In this document: positions 46,815 to 54,818 of the stretch, one piece after another
Layout: each line of letters opens with the position of its first letter
Numbering within the stretch: the first letter of the stretch is position 1
Assembly: GCF_021353235.1 (NCBI RefSeq)
Contig: NZ_JAJTWT010000005.1
Span: forward strand, 372,001-436,000
Source: Pelomonas caseinilytica
Lineage (GTDB): Bacteria > Pseudomonadota > Gammaproteobacteria > Burkholderiales > Burkholderiaceae_C
Length of the DNA: 64,000 bases
Direction: 5' to 3'
Translations under genes and position numbers: made by a program
Notes under the pieces: generated by a model
The model's input: only the letters and a program-made list of their open reading frames with translations
Database searches by the model: none
Told to the model about the DNA's origin: nothing

Positions 46815-47888
46815 ATGGCGAACCACTCTTCAATTCTCCGCGTCCCTTCAACACTTGATCTATCCGGGGCACTGCGTTTCGCTAAAGACATTGCCTCAGT
46901 ACCGCAGGCCGATGAATATATAATCGACTTTTCGAGGATGGGTCATGTGGAGCCGTTCCCGATGTTGCTGATTTCAAGTGAAATTCGCAAATTGGCTCGC
47001 CGTGAACATCGGCCTCGGGTAGGTTGCTCCAATTTCAAGCAATGCACCTACGCGGCTCACATGGGGTTCTTTCGCTCTTTTAATCTAGAGCACGGAAATG
47101 CGCCTGGACAAGCTCGGGGAAATGAAAATTACTTACCGATTACTGTATTCGAAACGCGCGATTTAGAGCGAGAGGCCCTGGAGCAAGGGATTGAAGTAGG
47201 CAGCCAAGTCGAGTCGATTAGCAAGAGAATGTCTGCGGTCTTGTGCGGCGCAGACACAGGTGACATGTTCGACACTCTGGTCTATTCCATTCGCGAGATA
47301 ATTCGGAATGTGGTGGAGCACAGTGGTGCCGAGCGTTTCGGCATATGCGCACAGCATTGGCCGAAAAACCGCCGAGTGGAAGTTGCCATTTTGGATCGTG
47401 GAATTGGGCTTAGGTCAAGCCTATTCAGAAACCCACACATTGATGTCTCCGATGACAAAAAAGCGCTCAATTACGCATTAATGCCCGCCGTCTCAGGTCG
47501 AGCATTTAAAGGCTCGCGAATTAATGCAAAGGGGAATTGGGCAAATTCCGGATTTGGGCTGTATATGACTAATAGAATCTGCCGGAATGGTGGAAACTTT
47601 TTCATCGCTAGCGGCGATACCGGAATGCTGCTAACCAAGACTGCCGGGAAAAGATACTTCAACTGTGGTCTCGACGGCACAGCCGTGCGGATGGTCATGG
47701 ACACCTCAGCACTGGTCGGTCTGCGTGACGCTCTGGGGCGGTACAGAGAGGAAGGCTATGAGATACAGAGAAAATACAGGGAGATTGTCAACATAGACCC
47801 GTCTTCCGCATCTCTCATGCTGTCAGAGGATTTCGACAAATCCGCTGTCGATAGCATTCTTCTCAAATTAAGGCGAGCGCTAGGTTAG
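46815..47888 (+). CDS. STAS-like/GHKL ATPase fusion protein of unknown function
   Basis: 357 aa, markedly more AT-rich than the neighbours. Residues ~1-95 look STAS-like (STLDLSGALRFAKDIASVPQ, EYIIDFSRMGHVEPFPMLLI). Residues ~150-300 form a GHKL ATPase: N-box YSIREIIRNVVEHSGAERFG near 158-170, G1 VAILDRGIGLRSS near 190-200, G2 NSGFGLYMTNRICRNGG near 243-258. The histidine-kinase H-box is absent, so it is not a classical sensor kinase; it resembles anti-sigma/MutL/Hsp90-type ATP sensors. Convergent to the Druantia-like operon, 184 bp apart. A role in that system is only inferred. Confidence 0.8.
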   Translation: MANHSSILRVPSTLDLSGALRFAKDIASVPQADEYIIDFSRMGHVEPFPMLLISSEIRKLARREHRPRVGCSNFKQCTYAAHMGFFRSFNLEHGNAPGQARGNENYLPITVFETRDLEREALEQGIEVGSQVESISKRMSAVLCGADTGDMFDTLVYSIREIIRNVVEHSGAERFGICAQHWPKNRRVEVAILDRGIGLRSSLFRNPHIDVSDDKKALNYALMPAVSGRAFKGSRINAKGNWANSGFGLYMTNRICRNGGNFFIASGDTGMLLTKTAGKRYFNCGLDGTAVRMVMDTSALVGLRDALGRYREEGYEIQRKYREIVNIDPSSASLMLSEDFDKSAVDSILLKLRRALG

Positions 47889-48072
47889 TGGCCACGGTTT
47901 GGCAGGCTAAGCTGACAGCAAGTGGTGAAGAAAGTAAGCGTTCGGCGCCCCAACCTTGATGATGAGGTTGCTTACGCGGATTGGTCGTGGAACTCGCGAC
48001 GGACGGACGACTGTCATGCCGAGGTCAAGGCAGGCTCATCGCCTGCGATGTCGTCGCTGACGAGCTTGCCAG

Positions 48073-51000
48073 CTAGGTGGCCGGCATGTCTATCCAGTGA
48101 ATATCCGGAGCGTCGTTGTCCTCAATAGCCTTGCCGCTTCGACTGCCTTTCATCTCCTCAATGACCATCAAGCTGGCAGCCGCGAGGTTCCCTCGAACCA
48201 CAAGCTCGCTGACAACCACGATTGAGTCCAATTGCCCATCCTCCAGTTCGTCCAAGGTGTCTGCAACGATTTCCTCCTCGTCGACGAGAGGTGCTGAAAT
48301 CAGCACGCCGACACGCTTTCCTGACTCACTTTGCGCAAATATGTGTATCGCGAAGGGCTCGCCATTCTTCCGCGTTAGTTGAGTATTGACAGCAAACGTC
48401 TCAGTACCGTCCGTCTGACGAGCTAGGTCACAGCTAAGCAGATGTATTGCCTTCTGAAGCCGCAGCGGAGAGAACTCTGGAATAGTCCCATTGAGGAGAT
48501 GCTCAAGCAACTCGATGCCGACGTGGCGATCCAGCATTGCATGTTCGATCTTGTTCTTGAAAGAGCGTAGGCACCTGTAGCAGGACGCCTCGCAGCCTTC
48601 CGCGCAGGACTTCAGGACATCGAGTGCGATCTCAAAAAGGCGGTGTGTGTCTTGAGCCACTAGCGTTGAGAATCCGGCACCGCCAGGCAACGTGTCATAG
48701 AGAAAAATCTCCGCTTCGAGGCCGTCTCGTCCAGTCGAGTCCTTTGTCACCGCAGGGCGGAATTCTGCTAATACCTCGCCAGGCTCAATGTTGAGCATGA
48801 TGCCTGCCGCCTTCGCCAATGCCTCGCTCACAGTCCGTAGCGCTACTTGCGTCGGATAGGTCCCTGGCCTGAGCCGCAGCGGCTCGGAAAGCCTAAGCGA
48901 CACCAGGGCCACGTCGGTTATGAAATCGGTGCCCAAAACAAAGTGCCGAAAGGCGAAAGTTCCGTCGCACGTCGAGTCAGCGCCGGCAGGGAACGGCTTT
49001 GCATGAGGGCTAAAGAGGGTCGGCGTGGGGCTACTGCTTGCCTCAATACGGCCGCATTTGACGCAATACGTATAGCCGTCTCTGTCAGGTCCCGTATTGG
49101 AGACGAGCAAATGCTGCCGAGTGGGCAGCACCCGCAGGCGGTCGTTGACATGAAACCAGTTTCCGCTGTCCGGCGGCGTCTCTATGGTCAGCTTCGCCCT
49201 AGTGGCGTAACTGGTCTCAGGCATGTCATCAGGCGATGTTACTTCTGGAACATCAATGGGATGCGCGAATCCCGGAGGACGCAACCAGAACCGGGCCGGG
49301 CCGAATGTCCCCTCGCTTCCGCAAGCGGAGCAGTCAGCGACAGACCGCACTTCGACACCTTGCGCAAGATCGAGAGTGTGTGCGAAGCCGCAAACAGAGC
49401 ACTCCCGGTAGAGGCGTCTGTGTTTGAACGCTTCGTACCGCTCGTTTCTCATAGGCGAGTAGATCGCGCCTGATATGTAGCATTTGCCAGATATCCAGAC
49501 CTCCTTGCCGGGAGCGTACTGAGAAAGCGCAATGGGCAAGCTCTGAGAAGGCGCAAACCGCATGACATGACGAAATTCGCTCGACCGAGCGATGTCAAAG
49601 ACGGCGAACGTGGCAACGTCGGTCGGAAATGCGTAACGCGGAAGGATGCCGCAATACAGCAATCGGTCGAGAAGCGTATCTACACGGCCGAGCTGAGCTG
49701 GCTTTTCGTCTTCAACCTCAGTGGGCGTCTCGGCGTTGTCAGCCTCGTCGTCCTCATCATCGTCGTCAGCAGGTTCTGGTGCGCGCTCATCTGCGCTGGG
49801 CTCTATGGCGAGTTGGACTTCCTTAAGGCAGTCGGCCGCCATGGTGTGAACCAACTCTCCGATGGCTTCACTGCCGAGTTCCGTCGGTAGCCATGAACGG
49901 ACGCGCGCCTCAAGGACTTCATGATTTTCAGCAAGCCAAATCTCGAAGTCGTGAATGTTCAGGCGGGACTCCGGAAGCCTGAACGCCGCAACTGTTCCGA
50001 GCACTGAGAACAGACTGTGATGAGCAGCGCCGACTGAAGTCGGGACACGCGCCTGATGGTAGGTTTGTAGCAAGAATGCGCGGATGTGCCTGCGAGCAAC
50101 CTCAACGTTGTTTAAGGTGAGCCTCGGGTCCACCACCGCACCGCGAATCATCGAGTCGGGCTTAGAGAAGTAGTGCTCATCGTGGCTGTCGGCGCTGCCG
50201 AAGGCAACGACGGTGGCCACGGCGTTCCCTCGACGGCCGGCCCGACCTGCACGCTGCTGATAGTTCGCCCGACCCGGAGGCATGTTCCGCAGCGCCACTC
50301 CAGAAAGTGCGCCAATGTCGATGCCGACCTCCATCGTGGTGGTACTCGACAGTACATCGATAGCTGTGCTCTTCGTTCCTTCGGACTTCCACGATAGGTC
50401 GACGTCCTGAAACAGAAGCTCGTTCTCCTCAGCCTTAGAGAAAACGTCTTCACTTTGGGGAGCGTTCAATTGTGCGGTGTGCTCGGCTGCAATCAAGGCA
50501 AGCGGTGCAATTGGGGGGGCGCAGAGAGCTTCGAGGACCGGCCTGCGGTAGTAACCTTTTCGGGCAACGAAGATTGCATCGGCGTCCGGCTCTAGCGCCT
50601 GCACGTCTGTCGATCCGCAGTCCAAGCAGTGATGGATTGTAGAAATCGGCCTGTGCACAGACTTGCAGGTCCGGCAAGTTACCCAACTCCCTTCGAGTAG
50701 CAGCCGAAGGTTCCGTCCTTCTAGCCTGTAAGTACCGTCCTGAGCGGACGTGAACTCCTTCATCAAGACAGGAAGCCACTTCGTATCAAACTTCTTTCTC
50801 GCCGCGCGATCAGGAATGACTCGCTCCATGGCCGAGAACTTTCCCTTCTGCCCGCGAATGCTCGTGCCAGTTGAAGTTGGGCGCATCCACCAACTGGTCG
50901 GCATTGCGTTCAACCAGAAGCCTAGACGACGCCGGCTCCAACATCGCAGCCATGCACGCGCAAGCGCAAGCTTGTGTTCATCCGTCTCGGCGATCCCGTC

Positions 51001-53721
51001 AATGTTCTCTAGCGCTTTTGCAAGTGCAGATGACTTGTCGGCCCGTTCGGCCAGAGAGGCGAGAGCAAGTGCCTCCAATCCTAGGTGTAGGTCTTGAACG
51101 GTTTTGTAAATGTCGTCGAGCAGGGCGACTGGCGGGCGCTCAGAGCGCAGCTCAGTGCATAGCCCAACAAGCGCAGTCGAATCGTTTAGCGCGTCCTCTT
51201 CATGGACAGCTCTTTCGACAATACGCATAGCGTCAAACGACTCGCCAGCCATGGTTTCCGGGCGAAGGCGAACCGGCAAGGCGCAAGACGCAAGTAGCAC
51301 GGCGAGGTATACGTCGTCTAGGCTCAGTTTCCGCGCTATAGCGGGCACCGACTGCAGCTTCTGCAAGCCCCAAATCAGCATCGGCCGGAGGGAGTCACGC
51401 GTTGAGTACATTTGCAGGTTTGGCGCGAGCCTCGCAGCGACTTGGCGCGAGTCGGAGAAGACCAATACCTTGCGACCTCGTAGTGGGGCAAAGGCCCAAT
51501 TGCCAGCTTGATTTGGCGGCTGAACCTGAAGCTGCCGAGCCACCAGCGTCTGAAAGGGCTGGTCACCCTTCGTTTGGTGGTCCTGAACGGGGCTTCTTGA
51601 CGACGCCGCGTAGGTCTTGCAAGCACCGCAGGGGGCAAACTGCCCTCGCGCTTCGCGCCGTGTGTCTTGCTCACCATCATCACCTACGGCAGCCGAGAAC
51701 CGATTCTTTCGGAGAAAGACGGAGCGCATGCGGGGGCCCTGAGTGGGCGAATTGAGGCGGCCCGTCTCAAGGTCGTAGTAGGCCTCTTCGACTTCGTCGA
51801 CTTCCCTTGGCTGCTCAAGGAGCAAATCGATGGGAAGAAGAGGCTCAACTTCGCCGCTAGCGAATCGAAGCTGCCTACCCGGCTCGCTCCAAAGAGAGTT
51901 TGGGTTCTCTATGTCATCCGAGTAGGCTCTGCCATACGCGGTGCCGCAGTTCCTGCACGTGAAGAGCTGCAGCACCTGCGCCTCGCATTCGCACCTCTCC
52001 CTTGGCTGTGCATACAGACGTCCGCATGCTGAGCTCCGATGGCTCGGCTCCGAAATCGCTGTACAGGACGGGTCCATGCACGCCCACAGTCCGGGCAGGC
52101 CACGGAAGAAGTTGTGAATTCGGCACGGCAGCAGTCCTGGAGCCTCAGGCGAGGGGCGAGCAACGCTGCCAAGTGCAAGCAGGCTAGTGACGGCACGGTC
52201 GCCGACGTCCTGAGAAACGCTGGGGAAAAGCAGTCCCCCTAGTTGGCTGAGAGGTGTTGCCTCTCTCATAGTCGTATTGGTAAGCATGCCCATAACGCCG
52301 AAAGAGCGGAGAGCCTCGTAGAGATCGGCTTCGGCGTTTGTGGTGGTCGATACGCCTCTATGCTTTAGAAATGACTCAACCGCTGCAGCGCGCTGAGTCG
52401 GCGCCTGTGCATAGAACCCATCTAGGTCAACGGCAGCGAGAGCAGCGGCGTCGGAGGAGGAGCCGGTTGATGCGACCGGTGCGAGCTTGAGAAGCCCCGT
52501 AATCGGTACAAAGCTCTCCGCGCTCGCGCCAGACAGCTGTGCGCCGAACTCAGGCGCGTAGTCTCGGTCTGAGAAGCTCGCCGTGGCGCAAATAAACTTT
52601 AGTCGGTCAACTCCGACGCCCAGGCGGTCACGAAACCGCCTCAATAGCAGCCCAACTTCTGCGCCAGGTGCACCTCGGTAGAGATGCGCCTCGTCTAGAA
52701 CGACAAGAAACTTCTCGTTCGGGTTGTCTCTGAGCCATCTCGACGTAGCGTCGAAGATGTCTCGCTCGATCGGCCGCATCAGCATGTACTCCAGCATGGA
52801 GTAGTTCGTCACTAAGAGGTCTGGCGGGTTCTCTTGAACTTCATGCCTGGTTAGGAGTTCCGCGTCGCCGGGTAGCGTTACGGCGCGGGTAAATTCTTGA
52901 TTCTTGTCTTGCCAGCGCGCTCCCTTCCTTCCGTACCAATCGGTGAGGCTCGGCTTGGCCGGCCATTTCCCACGCTTCTTGAGTTCCGAAAGGAGCTGTG
53001 CGGCTTCTACCTGATGCTCCGAATCTGCGTCGTGCGCAGTCCTCTCGGTGTCTACATAGAAGTCCTCAAAAGACTTCAGCTTGCGCGGGTCCTTCTTGGC
53101 GGTGCGGACGCCTGCGTATGGCGTTCGGCTTGTGTATCGTGCAAAGCGCGCCGGTCGACCACTCCATGCTGTGAATTGGCCTACAAGGCGAGGGTCTCCG
53201 AATATTGCTCTTAGGCGGCCAAGCTGGTCGTTCACGAGCGCATTCATCGGGTAAAGAATCAGTGCGCGCATTGCCGGTACGGCAAAGGATTCCGGCGAGG
53301 TGCTCGCTTCGCGGGCGAGCTGCCCGAGGATAGGGAGTAGGAATGACTCTGTCTTGCCAGAGCCTGTGCCCGTCATGATGACGAGGTTTCGTTCCTCCAC
53401 CAATGACAGGCGAATCGCATCTACCTGGTGTGAATATGCGGGGTCATGCAATACCTGAGGGCACCCATCGCTGGCGACGGAGAGCGTTTGATATGCGGCA
53501 AGGGCGCCCGCAGGGAGCTCTTCAATCTCTGAGAAGGTGCACCCAGACTGGTATCGCGGCGTTGATTCAAGAAACGGGATCTGCCGGGTTACGCCAATCT
53601 GCTGAAGGAGCTTCTTCCGCTGTTCGATAAGCGCCGGGTCCCCGATGTGATACGTGGCTTCAATGTAGTCACAAAGCGCGCGGTGAAGGGACTCGATAGT
53701 CTCGTGGATGGTCTTCGCCAT
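48073..53721 (-). CDS. druE: Giant DEAH helicase with DUF1998-type C-terminus, DruE-like
   Basis: 1882 aa. Walker A TGTGSGKTESF at residues 117-127, DEAH in VVLDEAHLYRG at 343-346, and helicase motif VI QQRAGRAGRRGN near 1155. Zinc-binding clusters include CRNCG near 600 and CRTC...CLDCG near 1030. The C-terminal DUF1998 part has the cysteine set CAEGCEASCYRCLR near 1703-1716. An N-terminal helicase fused to DUF1998 in one ~1900-aa chain is the hallmark of DruE, the effector helicase shared by all Druantia subtypes. Last gene of the leftward operon, 20 bp after the previous gene. Intact. Confidence 0.87.
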   Translation of the reverse strand: MAKTIHETIESLHRALCDYIEATYHIGDPALIEQRKKLLQQIGVTRQIPFLESTPRYQSGCTFSEIEELPAGALAAYQTLSVASDGCPQVLHDPAYSHQVDAIRLSLVEERNLVIMTGTGSGKTESFLLPILGQLAREASTSPESFAVPAMRALILYPMNALVNDQLGRLRAIFGDPRLVGQFTAWSGRPARFARYTSRTPYAGVRTAKKDPRKLKSFEDFYVDTERTAHDADSEHQVEAAQLLSELKKRGKWPAKPSLTDWYGRKGARWQDKNQEFTRAVTLPGDAELLTRHEVQENPPDLLVTNYSMLEYMLMRPIERDIFDATSRWLRDNPNEKFLVVLDEAHLYRGAPGAEVGLLLRRFRDRLGVGVDRLKFICATASFSDRDYAPEFGAQLSGASAESFVPITGLLKLAPVASTGSSSDAAALAAVDLDGFYAQAPTQRAAAVESFLKHRGVSTTTNAEADLYEALRSFGVMGMLTNTTMREATPLSQLGGLLFPSVSQDVGDRAVTSLLALGSVARPSPEAPGLLPCRIHNFFRGLPGLWACMDPSCTAISEPSHRSSACGRLYAQPRERCECEAQVLQLFTCRNCGTAYGRAYSDDIENPNSLWSEPGRQLRFASGEVEPLLPIDLLLEQPREVDEVEEAYYDLETGRLNSPTQGPRMRSVFLRKNRFSAAVGDDGEQDTRREARGQFAPCGACKTYAASSRSPVQDHQTKGDQPFQTLVARQLQVQPPNQAGNWAFAPLRGRKVLVFSDSRQVAARLAPNLQMYSTRDSLRPMLIWGLQKLQSVPAIARKLSLDDVYLAVLLASCALPVRLRPETMAGESFDAMRIVERAVHEEDALNDSTALVGLCTELRSERPPVALLDDIYKTVQDLHLGLEALALASLAERADKSSALAKALENIDGIAETDEHKLALARAWLRCWSRRRLGFWLNAMPTSWWMRPTSTGTSIRGQKGKFSAMERVIPDRAARKKFDTKWLPVLMKEFTSAQDGTYRLEGRNLRLLLEGSWVTCRTCKSVHRPISTIHHCLDCGSTDVQALEPDADAIFVARKGYYRRPVLEALCAPPIAPLALIAAEHTAQLNAPQSEDVFSKAEENELLFQDVDLSWKSEGTKSTAIDVLSSTTTMEVGIDIGALSGVALRNMPPGRANYQQRAGRAGRRGNAVATVVAFGSADSHDEHYFSKPDSMIRGAVVDPRLTLNNVEVARRHIRAFLLQTYHQARVPTSVGAAHHSLFSVLGTVAAFRLPESRLNIHDFEIWLAENHEVLEARVRSWLPTELGSEAIGELVHTMAADCLKEVQLAIEPSADERAPEPADDDDEDDEADNAETPTEVEDEKPAQLGRVDTLLDRLLYCGILPRYAFPTDVATFAVFDIARSSEFRHVMRFAPSQSLPIALSQYAPGKEVWISGKCYISGAIYSPMRNERYEAFKHRRLYRECSVCGFAHTLDLAQGVEVRSVADCSACGSEGTFGPARFWLRPPGFAHPIDVPEVTSPDDMPETSYATRAKLTIETPPDSGNWFHVNDRLRVLPTRQHLLVSNTGPDRDGYTYCVKCGRIEASSSPTPTLFSPHAKPFPAGADSTCDGTFAFRHFVLGTDFITDVALVSLRLSEPLRLRPGTYPTQVALRTVSEALAKAAGIMLNIEPGEVLAEFRPAVTKDSTGRDGLEAEIFLYDTLPGGAGFSTLVAQDTHRLFEIALDVLKSCAEGCEASCYRCLRSFKNKIEHAMLDRHVGIELLEHLLNGTIPEFSPLRLQKAIHLLSCDLARQTDGTETFAVNTQLTRKNGEPFAIHIFAQSESGKRVGVLISAPLVDEEEIVADTLDELEDGQLDSIVVVSELVVRGNLAAASLMVIEEMKGSRSGKAIEDNDAPDIHWIDMPAT

Positions 53722-53741
53722 TCAGCTCTCCCAAGAAGACG

Positions 53742-54818
53742 CTATGAGGTCCGGCGACGGAGCCAGAGGTTGTCCTGCAAGAAATCGACTATTCCGCTGC
53801 TCGATGCGTTAGCAAATCTGAACGCCAATAGGCAGCTACTGTCATCAATGCGAATTCCTGACAGTTCCAGGCGCCGTTCAGCCCACATTGGAATTGGGCA
53901 GTACAGCTTGATCGTGCTGCTGGCACCAGATGTGACCAGGTCGAAGTGTGACGGGTGTCCGTTCTCTGCTTCGAGTGCGTGCAGGAGACGCCATGCCGCG
54001 TCACAGCCTCGGAAAGCCTCGCCAGCAAGCGGGAGGTCAACGAGATGACTCACGTCACCATCTTGGACCTCAACAAAGCACCAACGCTTCGAACCATATG
54101 CCTGTGATCGTCTGGCAACGAAACTGCCACTATTGCCCTTCGGCTCGCACCAGCGCTTTGAGTAGCCCATAGATGCATCGCCGCCGAAGAGCGCTAGACC
54201 TTCCACTTGACCGGCACTTGGGTTCTTAGCAAGGATGCGACGAGTTCGGCTTAGCAGTTCTGAGGCGGCGACTTTCGCTGGCATACGTAGCCATCCATCA
54301 AGTGATTGCTCTCGGTATCCATACGCCAGCAACTGTTGAGCAATATCGTCCGCCCCAAGCGAAAGAAGTATTCGTCGCACACCGCGATGAACAACGCGAC
54401 GGCGCAGATCGTCAGGAAGGGGCATTGCATCTTCTTCGCTCATCCCGAACAGTAGTGCGTCACCGCCTTCAAGACGCACAAAGCTGGGTGGCGCCACGAA
54501 CAGGGATGTCTGCGGCAGTGATTCGTCAAGGCTAGACACTGACGACAGCTCCAGTAGATCGCCATTCGTCAGGAGGCGATCAACGACATGCTCAATGAGT
54601 TCCGAGAGACCGTCTTCTGCGAGAACACCTGCCAGGCATGCCTTTGTAGCGAATACCAGCGTTCGAGCTGAGCAGGGTGCCCGAACGCCAGCAATTCGCC
54701 GGACTGCGCCTGCGAGCAGTGCTTCCGTCGCAGCCTCTTCATGCGCGGTGGCGACGTTCAAGCCCAAGCCGGTCGCCGCCGCCTGCACCACGTGGTCAGC
54801 CGACACAATGGAAATCAT
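53742..54818 (-). CDS. Uncharacterised protein in the Druantia-like operon (DruD position)
   Basis: 358 aa from the ATG at 54818, which overlaps the stop of the 955-aa gene (ATGA). Mixed alpha/beta: N-terminal helices (ADHVVQAAATGLGLNVATAH), VRRIAGVRAPCSARTLVFAT, a middle region with LFGMSEEDAMPLPDDLRRRV, and a C-terminal strand-rich part (KRWCFVEVQDGDVSHLVDLP; STIKLYCPIPMWAERRLELS). The C-terminus looks like a nuclease- or SAVED-free beta domain without recognisable catalytic triads. By position and size it matches DruD of type I Druantia, but similarity was not tested. Confidence 0.75.
   Translation of the reverse strand: MISIVSADHVVQAAATGLGLNVATAHEEAATEALLAGAVRRIAGVRAPCSARTLVFATKACLAGVLAEDGLSELIEHVVDRLLTNGDLLELSSVSSLDESLPQTSLFVAPPSFVRLEGGDALLFGMSEEDAMPLPDDLRRRVVHRGVRRILLSLGADDIAQQLLAYGYREQSLDGWLRMPAKVAASELLSRTRRILAKNPSAGQVEGLALFGGDASMGYSKRWCEPKGNSGSFVARRSQAYGSKRWCFVEVQDGDVSHLVDLPLAGEAFRGCDAAWRLLHALEAENGHPSHFDLVTSGASSTIKLYCPIPMWAERRLELSGIRIDDSSCLLAFRFANASSSGIVDFLQDNLWLRRRTS

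Noticed and set aside
46815-47888. Classical sensor histidine kinase
   Set aside because: The GHKL boxes are present but there is no phosphoacceptor H-box, no membrane segment and no response regulator nearby.
47922-48128. 68-aa plus-strand frame between the GHKL gene and druE
   Set aside because: Overlaps the druE C-terminus, begins with GTG and shows no family pattern; could be a decayed remnant but unsupported.
48073-53721. DISARM helicase pair (drmA plus drmB)
   Set aside because: Helicase and DUF1998-type domains are in one ~1900-aa protein, and no methyltransferase or PLD protein is present; DUF4338 upstream favours Druantia.
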